Assembly: GCF_006716695.1 (NCBI RefSeq)
Contig: NZ_VFPN01000001.1
Location: 868,001 to 932,000, forward strand
Length of the DNA stretch: 64,000 bases
Reading direction: 5' to 3'
DNA from: Klugiella xanthotipulae
Lineage (GTDB): Bacteria > Actinomycetota > Actinomycetes > Actinomycetales > Microbacteriaceae
The translations under genes and the position numbers were made by a program. The notes beneath the pieces are model-generated. The model had not been told where the DNA came from and did no database searches. It saw nothing but the letters and a program-made list of their open reading frames with translations. Position 1 is the stretch's first letter. Each line of letters starts with the position of its first letter. Shown in pieces: positions 41,213 through 50,255 of the stretch.

Positions 41213-41983
41213 ATGACCATCCACACCCCGCTCAACGGTGAGCCTTCCCCCCGCGATCTCGCAGCGACCTCCTTTGGCACCGAAAGCGCTGCCTACAACC
41301 GTGGCAGGCCAGGGTATCCGCGCGAATCGGTCGCCTGGCTTCTGGACGGATCCGGCCGAACCGTCGTGGATGTGGGAGCGGGAACCGGCAAGCTGAGCGC
41401 CGTCATCGCCGCAACGGGCCGCCGGGTCATCGCCGTGGATCCCGACCCGGCCATGCTCGCGGCGCTCACGGAACGCTACCCCGGCATCCACACTGCACTC
41501 GGCACCGGCGAACACCTGCCGCTCCCCGACGGAAGCGCCGACGCCATCACGTACGGACAGGCCTGGCACTGGGTCGGCCCGGAACGCGCCTCAACGGAGG
41601 CCGCCCGCGTACTACGACCGGGCGGCACGCTGGGCCTGATCTGGAACATCCGGGATGAGCGCGTCGATTGGGTCCGGGAACTCACCGCGCTCATGCACAG
41701 CAGCAACGCCGAACAGATGATCGCCCACGGTGGGCCCGAGATCGCGGCACCGTTCGACCCCCCTGAGCTCAACACGCGGGAGTGGACGCGCACGATGTCG
41801 CCGGACGACCTCCTCGCGATGGTCCGCTCGCGCAGCTACGTCATCACGTCCGACCCGGAAGAGCAGACCCGCATTTTTGCGGCTATCCGCGAATTACTCA
41901 GCAGCCACCCACAAACGGCCGGCCGGTCGGCCATCGAATTGCCCTACGTGACACACGCCTATCGGACAACAGTCCCGAGCTAA
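41213..41983 (+). CDS. Class I SAM-dependent methyltransferase
   Basis: 256-residue methyltransferase of the Methyltransf_11 type. SAM-binding motif I VVDVGAGTGKLSAV, motif II acidic residue in VIAVDPDPAML, and post-motif QAWHWVGPERASTEAARVLRPGGTLGLIWN are visible. The start region (FGTESAAYNRGRPGYP) is typical of the family. ATG at 41213 is chosen because upstream codons are Pro-rich noncoding-like; no strong SD is seen. Substrate unknown. Convergent with the polyketide cluster. Confidence 0.88.
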   Translation: MTIHTPLNGEPSPRDLAATSFGTESAAYNRGRPGYPRESVAWLLDGSGRTVVDVGAGTGKLSAVIAATGRRVIAVDPDPAMLAALTERYPGIHTALGTGEHLPLPDGSADAITYGQAWHWVGPERASTEAARVLRPGGTLGLIWNIRDERVDWVRELTALMHSSNAEQMIAHGGPEIAAPFDPPELNTREWTRTMSPDDLLAMVRSRSYVITSDPEEQTRIFAAIRELLSSHPQTAGRSAIELPYVTHAYRTTVPS

Positions 41984-42057
41984 GACAGCGTGATCGCCAA
42001 GAGAATCATCAATAAACCCAGCAGCGCAATCGTGAGACCAAAAAGCCGATTAGGCAT
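41980..42057 (-). CDS. Possible 25-residue membrane peptide
   Basis: A minus-strand ATG frame encodes MPNRLFGLTIALLGLLMI plus seven more residues, a single hydrophobic helix with a basic start. It overlaps the stop of the methyltransferase gene by 4 bases on the opposite strand. The SD is weak. Could be a real small membrane protein or chance. Confidence 0.25.
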   Translation of the reverse strand: MPNRLFGLTIALLGLLMILLAITLS

Positions 42058-42568
42058 AACCAACCCCGCACGCTCGGCAGCGACAATCAGGGGTAGCCAG
42101 CGACGGCGGCAGGCCGTGAAACAAGGTGGGCATGTCGGGAGTACTTTCTGTCGGGTGGATCCACATCCGTGCGCCGACCCGCAAGGGCCGCGCCACTACG
42201 CGTTGGGGTGATGCTGGAGAGTGTCGCGCGAGACACACTCTCCGACGCGCACGGCCAAGATCCGCGCGTATTCAGTTACAGCGGCACCCGTGAAGATTCA
42301 TCATCGAAAGGCTTCCCCCCGGTGCGCCCGGTCTTGCCATGTGCGAAGGCAAGACATTCCTGAGGATAAAAACATTTGCTGTGAATATTCTGGGAATATT
42401 ACGCGCGCATTTTTCTCATTCCGGGAGATAATCCGCACATCGACTGGCCACAGCGGGATTCCCCGGCGAAATCCCCAGCCGGGCCGAGAAATAAATATAT
42501 TTTAATATATAATCGTTTCCCATCTCTCCGTGGACGATCACCCGGGAAACGAAACGGTACCCACACGG
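42058..42568. other. Convergent intergenic region
   Basis: About 510 bases between the methyltransferase gene and the converging monooxygenase gene. It contains the stem-loop at 42216-42243 and an AT-rich island (TAAATATATTTTAATATA near 42493) just before the monooxygenase 3' end. I see no gene. Confidence 0.5.
42216..42243. terminator. Stem-loop in the convergent region
   Basis: GGAGAGTGT and ACACTCTCC arms (9 bp perfect, 10-base loop CGCGCGAGAC). It is a likely bidirectional transcription stop, without a clear T-run. Confidence 0.5.
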
Positions 42569-43702
42569 TTACTGCATCGAGAACATTCGCGCGGCCATCG
42601 GCCCCCACGGCGAGCGCGCCAGCCGCCGAATCGCCGCGTTGCGCGCCGCCGCTGCGCGGTCACCCAGCGGTCGCCCACAGGCCATATTGAACTCTGCAAG
42701 CCGGGCGGCCGCGCGCGCCGCCGCAAGCCGCGCGCGCTCCGCAACGAGCAGGGGCTGCCGGTCGCCCGTGCGCAGGAAGTGGGCGAGCGCGTCGCCGCAG
42801 GCCACCGCATCCAACCAGCCGAGGTTCATGCCCTGACCTCCCATCGGGCTGATCTCGTGGGCAGCATCACCCACCAACAACACGCCCTCACCGAGCATTC
42901 GGCGCACCACCCGTCGGCGCGGACGAAACTCACTCAGCATCGAGACGGTACCCGCGTCAACCCGCTGGCCCGTACGGACGGAGATCTCGGCGGCGAGCCC
43001 CTGCGCTGTGGCCGGATGGCGGGCGGCCGTCCAGTGCGCCACCCACCGCCGCATACCACCGGGCAGCGGAAACGACTCCACAACACCGGAATCCTCCAGA
43101 AAGATCGCCGCCTCGGTGCCCAGGGCTGTCTCGTCGGCAAAATCGCCCATCACGTAGGTGTCGGGATACCTGCGGGATATCGTGCGCGCGTGCGCCCGAT
43201 CACGCACCACCCCGCGCGGCCCATCTGCGCCCACCACCGTCCGGGCAGAGAAAACCTGGGTGCCCCCGACGCAACGCACGTCACGATGATCCCCATCACC
43301 GCCAGGCACCCGGGACACCGAGAGCACCTCAATTCCCCGCAGAATCGCGCCGGGCGAGCGCCGGGTCACGGCATCCACCAGGAGACGCTGCGTGCGATAC
43401 TGTGGCAGCGCCGCCACAAACGGATAGCGAGAACCGGGCAGGTCGAAGCTCACGGTACCCAGCCTCCGCCCCCGACTGTAGGCACTCCCCGCACCAATGT
43501 GAACGGCCTCGGCCACAACGCTCTCGGTGATGCCAGCCCGTTCGAGTGCGACCAGGGCGGGCGGGTGGATACCGATAGCCCGGGAGTGCGTCACGGGCAA
43601 CTCGCGCGCCTCCAGCACCTGCACGTCCAGACCGTGGTCGAGCAGCACACACGCGAGCAGCAGACCGACGGGTCCGGCACCAACAATCGTGACATCACGC
43701 AT
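42569..43702 (-). CDS. FAD-dependent monooxygenase of the type III PKS cluster
   Basis: 377-residue flavin hydroxylase of the PHBH/UbiH fold: dinucleotide-binding GAGPVGLLLACVLLDHGLDVQVLEA at the N-terminus, the DG motif in TVVGADGPRGVVRD, and the ribityl-binding GVLLVGDAAHEISPMGGQGMNLG. It probably hydroxylates an aromatic polyketide made by the PKS encoded two genes upstream. Its start overlaps the methyltransferase stop by 8 bases, so the three genes form an operon. Confidence 0.9.
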   Translation of the reverse strand: MRDVTIVGAGPVGLLLACVLLDHGLDVQVLEARELPVTHSRAIGIHPPALVALERAGITESVVAEAVHIGAGSAYSRGRRLGTVSFDLPGSRYPFVAALPQYRTQRLLVDAVTRRSPGAILRGIEVLSVSRVPGGDGDHRDVRCVGGTQVFSARTVVGADGPRGVVRDRAHARTISRRYPDTYVMGDFADETALGTEAAIFLEDSGVVESFPLPGGMRRWVAHWTAARHPATAQGLAAEISVRTGQRVDAGTVSMLSEFRPRRRVVRRMLGEGVLLVGDAAHEISPMGGQGMNLGWLDAVACGDALAHFLRTGDRQPLLVAERARLAAARAAARLAEFNMACGRPLGDRAAAARNAAIRRLARSPWGPMAARMFSMQ

Positions 43703-44456
43703 CCGCGGGCCCCCCGCTCGCGACAGCCGCCCGGGAGTGCCGGTGCACTAGCAGCAGACGATAGGGCCATTGGGCGAGCACCCGCCAGCCACCGGGCACC
43801 GCCTCGGTTAACTCCTCAACCGTGAAGCTGCGGCGGATAGAGACGAACCCGTCGGGTCGGATAAACGACCGATAGCCCGGCGGCATCAACACAAATGGCA
43901 GGGTGAGCAGGCTGAAGAGCACGTAGGCCATTCGCGAGCGGCGGATATCGCTGTGCAGCGCGGTTCCCGCGGCCAGGGTCTCGCCGTCACGCAGGAGCGT
44001 GCCAAGCTCCTCACCCGAGAGGTGGTGCAGCACATGGTTGGAGACAACCACGTCAAAGGTGCGGCCCTCGGCGACAAGCTCCGAGGTGGTGCAGCGCAAC
44101 CACTCAACCGCATGAGCCTCAGCGCGCGCACGAGCGGTACGCAGGCGCGCGGTTGTCACGTAGCGGTGGGCGCGGACATCCGGATCAATCGCGGTCACAT
44201 GCAGCAGCACGCCGTCGCGGGCAGCCCAGCGCACAAACGCGCGGGCGAGGTCGCCACCGCCCGTACCCACATCAAGCAGGGTGTGTTCGGTACCGGTGAG
44301 GTGGGGGCGGATGTGGTGGCGATACGTGCGCCGCCAGCCCGCAACGAGCCCGTTCACAAAGCGAAACTGGCGGTAGGTGCGCCACAGGGCAGCGGGGTCA
44401 CAGGCCGGATCATCCATCAGCTCGGCCTCGTGGGGATGCCGCACGCGCAGCGTCAC
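43695..44456 (-). CDS. SAM-dependent methyltransferase of the type III PKS cluster
   Basis: 253-residue class I methyltransferase: motif I TLLDVGTGGGDLARAF, acidic residue in VTAIDPDVRAH, VVVSNHVLHHLSGEELGTLL, and a C-terminal hydrophobic segment (MAYVLFSLLTLPFVLMPPGY). It resembles methyltransferases that sit beside type III PKS genes in actinobacteria and is likely to O- or C-methylate a resorcinol, pyrone or quinol product. It starts 3 bases past the PKS stop. Confidence 0.88.
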   Translation of the reverse strand: MTLRVRHPHEAELMDDPACDPAALWRTYRQFRFVNGLVAGWRRTYRHHIRPHLTGTEHTLLDVGTGGGDLARAFVRWAARDGVLLHVTAIDPDVRAHRYVTTARLRTARARAEAHAVEWLRCTTSELVAEGRTFDVVVSNHVLHHLSGEELGTLLRDGETLAAGTALHSDIRRSRMAYVLFSLLTLPFVLMPPGYRSFIRPDGFVSIRRSFTVEELTEAVPGGWRVLAQWPYRLLLVHRHSRAAVASGGPADA

Positions 44457-44459
44457 GGT

Positions 44460-45623
44460 TTACACCCCCGCATCGCTCTGCTCGGCGTACCGCTTAGTGA
44501 ACAGGCCCGTCTCCACCGTGAGACCGGGACCAAACGCCATAGCCATCACACGCTCGGGAGCGGCCGAGGTGGACCGAGCGGGACCCTCGGCGTCGAGGAT
44601 TCGTTTGAGTACAAAGAAAATGGTGGCGCTCGACATATTGCCCACCTCGCGCAGTGTGTCCCGCGAGGGCACCATCTGCTCCGGGCTCAGACCGAGACGC
44701 GACTCCACCCTGTCGAGGATGCTACGGCCGCCGGGATGCACCGCCCAGTGCGCGATCCGGCCGGCCGGATCCTCACGGAGAGCGGGTTCATCGACGAGTA
44801 CGGGGCCGATGGCTCCCGCGATGTAGGTGTCAATAATCTTGGGAACGGCCGCACTGAGAATCATCTCGAACCCTTCGTCACCGATCGTCCACGCCATGTC
44901 GCCCTCGCCGACGGGCGTGAGATCACTCGCGAGGCTGTCGAGGCTGAGGCTGTTGCCCGGGATATCGTCACGGGCCGAAATGAGGGCTGCGGCTGATCCA
45001 TCGGCAAAAACCGAGGCCGCAACGATCTGATCGGGGTCGTTGGAGGAGCGCACGTGAATGGAGCACAATTCGGTGCTCACCACGAGCACCACGGCGTCCG
45101 GGTCCGCCCGAACAAACGAGCGGGCCGCGCGCAGGGCGGGGAAGGACGCGTAGCACCCCATGAAGCCAATGTTGTAGCGCAGAGTGTTGCTGGCGAGGCC
45201 GAGTTCACGCACGAGCTGGTAGTCGGGGCCGGGCGCATAAAATCCCGTACAGGATACGGTGATAACGTGGGTGATGTCGGCAGTCGATAGCCCCTCGGTC
45301 TCGGCAATCGCGCGGCGAGCAGCCGCCAACGTGAGCGGCTGCGCCTCACGAATGTACAACTCGTTGCGCGTGCGCGTCGAAGGGCTCAGCAGCAGGCCGG
45401 ATCGATGATCGTAAAAAGTGGGATGCTCCGGCACCCTGCCCAGATGAAAATCCTCAATGACGCTGCGTCTCGTCTCAATCGCGGAGCCATCAAACGAGGC
45501 GCGCACCAGACGCTGAGCCAGACGGGTCAGATTCGGCTGGCTGGCAAAGACGTCCCTGGCCTCCGTCTGCACCAGGATATGATCGGGAACCGCAGTGGCA
45601 ATGGTGTGCAGAAAGACGTCCAT
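44460..45623 (-). CDS. Type III polyketide synthase (chalcone/stilbene synthase family)
   Basis: 387-residue homodimeric condensing enzyme using CoA substrates. The catalytic Cys is in ITVSCTGFYAPG (~C125), the His in HWAVHPGGRSILD and the Asn in REVGNMSSATIFF; the RYNIGFMGCYAS segment is typical. Products of this bacterial subclass are alkyl-pyrones, resorcinols or quinol precursors. With the downstream methyltransferase and monooxygenase the layout resembles clusters for methylated alkyl (hydro)quinones, known for example in Actinoplanes, but no prenyltransferase is present. Confidence 0.95.
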   Translation of the reverse strand: MDVFLHTIATAVPDHILVQTEARDVFASQPNLTRLAQRLVRASFDGSAIETRRSVIEDFHLGRVPEHPTFYDHRSGLLLSPSTRTRNELYIREAQPLTLAAARRAIAETEGLSTADITHVITVSCTGFYAPGPDYQLVRELGLASNTLRYNIGFMGCYASFPALRAARSFVRADPDAVVLVVSTELCSIHVRSSNDPDQIVAASVFADGSAAALISARDDIPGNSLSLDSLASDLTPVGEGDMAWTIGDEGFEMILSAAVPKIIDTYIAGAIGPVLVDEPALREDPAGRIAHWAVHPGGRSILDRVESRLGLSPEQMVPSRDTLREVGNMSSATIFFVLKRILDAEGPARSTSAAPERVMAMAFGPGLTVETGLFTKRYAEQSDAGV

Positions 45624-45731
45624 GCCTCAGACTAGGCGCACCCGCAGTCAGAACACCAGAGTTTTATATGGGGAACACACAGATCGGGTCTGGGTGAGAT
45701 CGGCACTCCGGCCGCCCCACCCAGACACCAC

Positions 45732-46334
45732 CTACTGAATCGTGTTGTTCTTACCCGAATCACTCACCGAGTCCGGCGTGGTAAGCGACATGATGCTGTT
45801 ATCAGAGCCGCCCACCTCAATCTTTTTAACGCTGTCAATGAAGAGAGTGTTTTTGTCCCCCGTCACCGTGATCGAGGTCAGCGCACCGGCACTAAAGATG
45901 CTGCTGCCGCCGCTGATCACCACGTCCTTGACATCGTTCGTGAAGCCTGCGGAGTTCTCAGACCCGCCGATCTTAACCGTGTCGGCCAACTCGGCATCAA
46001 CGGTGATGCCCGTGCCCGACAACGTAATGGTGCCGCAACTGCCCATGAGTGCGACAACCGCCTGGTCCTCTGTGAACGTGAGATTCTCGCCGGCATCACA
46101 CACATACGGAGATTCGCGGGTAGACTTCTCGGGGCTTTCCGCCGTGGTGTCCGGGGTCTCCAGAGTGCCGCGCGGTGCCACCGTTGCATTCGAGCTGGGG
46201 GCCCCCGCACCCGAGGTGGGGGCGGCGGTGGGGGTCTCGCCTGACGCACACCCGGACAGCATCAGCGCTGCCGTGACACCACACACCACGAGGGACATTC
46301 GTCGGGCGCGCGTGACATTTTTCGAAAGTTGCAT
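45732..46334 (-). CDS. DUF3060 lipoprotein
   Basis: 200-residue predicted lipoprotein: signal with lipobox LSGC near residue 28, a Thr/Ser/Pro-rich linker, and a C-terminal repeated beta-strand region with the DUF3060 pattern (GTITLSGTGITVDAELADTVKIGGSENS, DVVISGGSSIFSAG, ITVTGDKNTLFID, KIEVGGSDNSI, GKNNTIQ). The repeats suggest a small right-handed beta-helix. Function unknown. SD AAGGAG precedes the start. Confidence 0.85.
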   Translation of the reverse strand: MQLSKNVTRARRMSLVVCGVTAALMLSGCASGETPTAAPTSGAGAPSSNATVAPRGTLETPDTTAESPEKSTRESPYVCDAGENLTFTEDQAVVALMGSCGTITLSGTGITVDAELADTVKIGGSENSAGFTNDVKDVVISGGSSIFSAGALTSITVTGDKNTLFIDSVKKIEVGGSDNSIMSLTTPDSVSDSGKNNTIQ

Positions 46335-46849
46335 ATTTGTTCTCCTTCGGCCGAGGTCTCACCGTAGCAGCGCACATCAGGCCCACAAAAACGAAGACGG
46401 GGCGGCGCAGAAAGAGCATCCCGAAAGTCACCCCCTCGCGCACCGGGCCACCACCCGAATCGTGGTCCTGTTCGTGCAAAACATCCCGCCACCACACTCG
46501 GTGGTGACGGGATGTCCAGGGGGCACATGCGGGGGCTAGTCGTGGGGTGCCGCCACACCTCCGGGGCGTGTCGCGGCGTGGGTCGAAGAGATGACAGAAA
46601 CGGTACGTGCGGTACCGAGGATGCGCGTGATGCGTACTGTATCCATCCGAAAAATCCCTTGAAGTTGGCACAGCGGATACACCGAGTATGAACGGCGCTG
46701 ACGCCGCCCCTCCCGAGCCCCCTCGAGAGGTATCTGAGTGTGTCGTTGATGCAGCTGTCCCTAAACAGCGTGCCTTCATCATGCCACACAAACACCTATT
46801 TCACACGTGAAACGAGTGAAAATCGCACCCACGGCCGTACATAGTACGG
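46335..46849. other. Intergenic region with long stem-loop
   Basis: About 515 bases. It contains a 15-bp stem-loop at 46481-46515 and, near 46803, the half-site pair TTTCA...TGAAA. Frames in the region look noncoding (Cys/Arg/Trp-rich, no SD). I see no gene. Confidence 0.45.
46481..46515. terminator. Long stem-loop
   Basis: Arms ACATCCCGCCACCAC and GTGGTGACGGGATGT pair over 15 positions with one mismatch and a 5-base loop. It could terminate a small transcript in this gap; no adjacent gene ends here. Confidence 0.5.
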
Positions 46850-47284
46850 CTATTTTCGCTTCCGCGCGGCCGCCTTCTTCTTACTCTCGACGTTGATCGC
46901 TACGGCGTTCTCGCGGAAGTAGGCGTGCCGAGCTACGGCCTCCGACACGTATCCGGCGACGGCCGTCTCCTCGATTAGGTCCTCGGGGGCGAAATCCCAG
47001 TTGCACAGTTCTGCCGAGCCCTGACGCAACACCCCGAGCGGGTCGTCGAGGATCACCCCGTAGAGAAACCGCAGGACGACCACTTTGCTCGTGGCGTTAA
47101 CAGCGCACACCCAGTGCCGCCAGTCGCCGTCGAGGGCGTACATCAGGATGCCGTACCGTACACTGACCTCCAGCCGCGACTCGGTCTCGCGCACGATGCG
47201 ATCCAGCTGCCGAACGGCACCGACCGCATCGGGCCGCACCTGCGCCAGGTAGGCTTCGACTGTTGACTCGGGTGTGGTGCTCAT
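46850..47284 (-). CDS. DUF1801 domain protein
   Basis: About 144 residues of the YdhG/DUF1801 fold: STVEAYLAQVRPDAVGAVRQLDRIVRETE, RYGILMYALDG, KVVVLRFLYG, and a basic C-terminal tail (ESKKKAAARKRK). ATG at 47284 has AGAGG 8 bases upstream; a longer upstream frame is not supported. Function unknown; the family has a frataxin-like fold. Confidence 0.75.
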   Translation of the reverse strand: MSTTPESTVEAYLAQVRPDAVGAVRQLDRIVRETESRLEVSVRYGILMYALDGDWRHWVCAVNATSKVVVLRFLYGVILDDPLGVLRQGSAELCNWDFAPEDLIEETAVAGYVSEAVARHAYFRENAVAINVESKKKAAARKRK

Positions 47285-47503
47285 GGTGGCGACCTCTTCC
47301 TCCGTATCTGCTACCGGATAGTACCCGCCCAGAACATCCCGAGTTAAACGAAACCCTTGCATAGACGCAGCCTGACCGGCACGTAGCTGCCCATAACAGG
47401 TGGGGGCGACGAGAGCGGGGCACTCCTGCGCCATCACCTCCGAAAGGGAACCGTCCGGGTGATCGGCGACTCCTCACGGAGGGAGTCGCTCACGCCGGAA
47501 AGT

Positions 47504-47863
47504 TTAGCGCGGTTGCAGCGCCGCTTCGACGAGGGCCAACGCGTCAGCCACGGGGATGCCCAGCTGGCGCATCCGGTCGGCGCACTCCGCCGCCACCCGC
47601 TGGGCCTGCTGCCGGGCAGGGTCGCCGTGGGCAGACACAAAGGTACCGTTGCGACCGCGCGTCTCAATAATCCCGTCGGCTTCCAGTTCGCGGTAAGCGC
47701 GCGCAACCGTGTTGGGCGCGACGCCCAGGTCGCTCGCGAGCTTGCGTACCGTGGGGAGGCGAGTCTCGGGGACCAGATCCCCCGCGGTGACGAGCGCGAT
47801 GACCTGCACCCGAATCTGTTCGAAGGGCGGCACGGCCGAGCGCGGATCAACGGCGATGAGCAC
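47504..47863 (-). CDS. GntR-family regulator (YtrA type)
   Basis: 119 residues: N-terminal winged HTH (VPPFEQIRVQVIALVTAGDLVPETRLPTVRKLASDLGVAPNTVARAYRELEADGIIETRGRNGTFVS) and a short C-terminal helix pair, the YtrA layout with no large effector domain. The GTG overlaps the stop of the upstream membrane-protein gene by one base, so they form one operon; such regulators commonly repress adjacent transporter or membrane genes. Confidence 0.88.
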   Translation of the reverse strand: MLIAVDPRSAVPPFEQIRVQVIALVTAGDLVPETRLPTVRKLASDLGVAPNTVARAYRELEADGIIETRGRNGTFVSAHGDPARQQAQRVAAECADRMRQLGIPVADALALVEAALQPR

Positions 47864-48855
47864 TAGCGAGCACCGCCCACCACGCCACCCACCGAGGCGG
47901 GCTCTGAGATCGCGGCGGTCCGCCCCCGCACACCGCCGGGTGCGTTACCCGCAAAGTCCTCCTCGCCCCAGAGCCGGAGACGGGAGTAGAGGGTGCCACT
48001 CGGTGAGTTCATGCTGGCAATGGCAATGAGCATCCCGAGAGCCAAGGCTAAACGGGAAATATCGGTCATCGTCATTCCCAGGACGAGGCTCTCCCCGGTG
48101 AGGAGCAGCAACACGCCGGGCACCGCATACGAGGCGACGATCAGCCCCACAACGACCTTGGTGAGGGCAAGACTACGAAACATATTGGAGCGAATGGCAT
48201 CGTCCCAGGCCAACTCCAGGGTGGTGGTGGCTGGCTGGGGGCGACCCAGAATTCGACGCTCCCCCCAGGATGCCGCCCCCCAGATGAGGGTGGTGACGAG
48301 CGCCGCGCTGGGGATGTTGGTGTGCAGCAGATCGACCCACGAGGCGACCCCCGTGAGCACAAGCACCACCGCAACGAGGACGGCGAGCGCCGACAGCGCA
48401 CACACCACGGTCACGGCCCAGCGGTGCACGGCAGGAACGTAGTCGGCGATGGTGACGGTCCGCAACCGGGCAACGCGCCGAACCTCCGGAACCCCAGGAA
48501 AGAGCGTGTAGCGCAGGGCGGTACTCGCCTGACCGAAAGCCATACCCGTCAGCGCGCACGGGATAAGCACCAGCCAGGGCAGCTCCGACCCTCCGGCACC
48601 GGGCCACACGAGAAGAACGCTGAGCGCAACGAGGGCGGCGAAGGCGAGACCGGCGAGACCGCTCCTCTCGCGGCGCAGGGTGTAGTGGGTGACGGCCTCG
48701 TGGATCGCGGGCGGACCGGGCGGGAGTGAGACGCTGTCGAAAAATTGCCGAGCGGAGCGTTCGCGCATCCAGGCCGTACGACTGGCGCGGGCGAGGGCGA
48801 GCCAGAGGGCAACGATGACACCGATACCGATCCAGAAAAGCTGCTGTTCGTTCAT
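47863..48855 (-). CDS. Multi-spanning membrane protein partnered with the GntR regulator
   Basis: About 330 residues with roughly eight hydrophobic helices (an N-terminal helix at 5-25, then pairs near 70-115, 150-200, 250-310). I recognise a DUF1648-like or integral-membrane-of-unknown-function pattern only loosely. ATG at 48855 has AGGAG 4 bases upstream. Co-operonic with the YtrA-type regulator, which suggests cell-envelope stress-responsive expression. Confidence 0.65.
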   Translation of the reverse strand: MNEQQLFWIGIGVIVALWLALARASRTAWMRERSARQFFDSVSLPPGPPAIHEAVTHYTLRRERSGLAGLAFAALVALSVLLVWPGAGGSELPWLVLIPCALTGMAFGQASTALRYTLFPGVPEVRRVARLRTVTIADYVPAVHRWAVTVVCALSALAVLVAVVLVLTGVASWVDLLHTNIPSAALVTTLIWGAASWGERRILGRPQPATTTLELAWDDAIRSNMFRSLALTKVVVGLIVASYAVPGVLLLLTGESLVLGMTMTDISRLALALGMLIAIASMNSPSGTLYSRLRLWGEEDFAGNAPGGVRGRTAAISEPASVGGVVGGAR

Positions 48856-49027
48856 GGGGCTCCTGCGCACGCGGTGAAAGTCGATTCCGAAGATTGTACG
48901 AAACTCTGTGTCAATGTAGCAATACAAAAAGCGGAACGCAACTCGCACCGACCTCTCCCACCCAGTACCCTGAAAACCGAGCCCACCGATACCTCACACT
49001 CCACCGCGGCGCAGCGTCTACAGGGTA

Positions 49028-49567
49028 ATGATGACAAAAATTCCGTTCGAGACAGTGGTCGCGCGCCACGGCACCGCCGTGTTGCGCGTCTGTCGGGCCG
49101 TTGTGGGCATCCATGACGCGGAGGATGCCTGGTCCGAAACATTCCTCGCCGCCCTGCGCGCCTATCCGCAGCTACCCGAGAACGCCAACCTGGAGGCGTG
49201 GCTCGTCACAATCGCACACCGTAAGGCCATCGACATCATCCGCGGGCGTCAACGGCAGGCCCACCCCGTCGCCGAGGTGCCCGAGCGGCCCAGCACCCTC
49301 GGTATCCCCGGGGCCACGGATGCCGACCTTCACCACGCCGTCACCCGCCTGCCCACCAAACAGCGTCAGGCCGTGGCCTACCACTATCTCGGCGGGCTGC
49401 CCTACTCGGAGGTGGCCGAAGTGATCGGGGGCAGTGCGGAGGCGGCCCGACGGGCTGGCTCCGACGGCATCGCCGCGCTACGCCGCCACCTCGCTGCGCC
49501 CGCAGAAAACCCGCGAATCACAACCGCCGCACCCGCCCACCCCGCTTCGAGAGGAGCGCGCCCATGA
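49028..49567 (+). CDS. ECF-type RNA polymerase sigma factor
   Basis: 179 residues. Sigma region 2 (VARHGTAVLRVCRAVVGIHDAEDAWSETFLAAL...ENANLEAWLVTIAHRKAIDIIR) and region 4 (HAVTRLPTKQRQAVAYHYLGGLPYSEVAEVIGGSAEAARRAGSDGIAALRRHL) are clear. It is coupled to ogt by a 4-base overlap, so both are made from one mRNA; this suggests a sigma factor linked to alkylation damage. No anti-sigma gene is adjacent. Confidence 0.9.
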   Translation: MMTKIPFETVVARHGTAVLRVCRAVVGIHDAEDAWSETFLAALRAYPQLPENANLEAWLVTIAHRKAIDIIRGRQRQAHPVAEVPERPSTLGIPGATDADLHHAVTRLPTKQRQAVAYHYLGGLPYSEVAEVIGGSAEAARRAGSDGIAALRRHLAAPAENPRITTAAPAHPASRGARP

Positions 49568-50160
49568 CACAGCACATCCCCTCCGCCCTCACTGACCTCC
49601 CCGTCGGCCTGCTCGACCGGCTGCACACCCGCCTCGCCGCCGATGCCGCCAGCGCCGATCTGCTTGACGTGGCTTACCGCACTCTCGACTCCCCCGTGGG
49701 CCCGCTGCTGCTCGCCGCGACCCCGCGCGGTCTCCTCCGCGTAGCCTTCGATAGTGAGGACCACGACGCTGTACTGGCCGCTATCGCCGCGAAGGTGAGC
49801 CCGCGCATCCTCTTCGCCCCCGAACGTCTGGACGCTGCGGCCCGTGAGCTTGACGAGTACTTCGCCCGCACCCGCACCACATTTGATCTGCCGCTCGACC
49901 ACGCGCTGTCGAAGGGATTCCGTCAGACCGTGCAGACGTACCTGCCGCTGATCCCCTACGGCCACACCGAAACCTACGCCCACGTGGCCGCGCGCGTGGG
50001 GAATCCGCGCGCGGTACGCGCCGTGGGCACGGCCTGTGCCACCAACCCCCTGCCGCTCGTGCTGCCCTGTCACCGCGTGGTGCGCTCCGATGGGTCGCCC
50101 GGTGGTTACGCCGGGGGACCCGAAGCCAAAACTGCCCTGATTGCCCTGGAGGCCGCATGA
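49564..50160 (+). CDS. ogt: Methylated-DNA--protein-cysteine S-methyltransferase
   Basis: 198-residue suicide repair protein removing O6-alkyl groups from guanine. The acceptor Cys is in the motif LPCHRVV (C169), with the preceding GFRQTVQTYLPLIPYGHTETYAHVA HTH, and GSPGGYAGG after it. The N-terminal ~70 residues are the usual ribonuclease-H-like domain plus a short extension. The start overlaps the sigma-factor stop. Confidence 0.94.
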   Translation: MTQHIPSALTDLPVGLLDRLHTRLAADAASADLLDVAYRTLDSPVGPLLLAATPRGLLRVAFDSEDHDAVLAAIAAKVSPRILFAPERLDAAARELDEYFARTRTTFDLPLDHALSKGFRQTVQTYLPLIPYGHTETYAHVAARVGNPRAVRAVGTACATNPLPLVLPCHRVVRSDGSPGGYAGGPEAKTALIALEAA

Positions 50161-50215
50161 GCGTACACACCCGTACACCCTCCATGACCGTGCGCCGCCA
50201 GATCTACGTGCGACT

Positions 50216-50255
50216 CAAACCCGGTGCGCCCAGTGCACTGGGCTCCTGAGGTTTG
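50216..50255. terminator. Nested palindrome downstream of ogt
   Basis: Outer arms CAAACC/GGTTTG enclose a perfect 16-bp palindrome GCCCAGTGCACTGGGC. It lies 55 bases after the ogt stop. Probably the sigma-ogt terminator, although a protein-binding or recombination site is possible. Confidence 0.45.

Noticed and set aside
46262-46795. 177-codon minus-strand frame upstream of the DUF3060 gene
   Set aside because: Cys/Trp/Arg-rich, no SD, overlaps a strong stem-loop and the start of the lipoprotein gene in another frame.
46799-46813. TTTCACACGTGAAA as an operator
   Set aside because: The centre is not symmetric (CACG) and only 5-bp arms pair; too weak to call.
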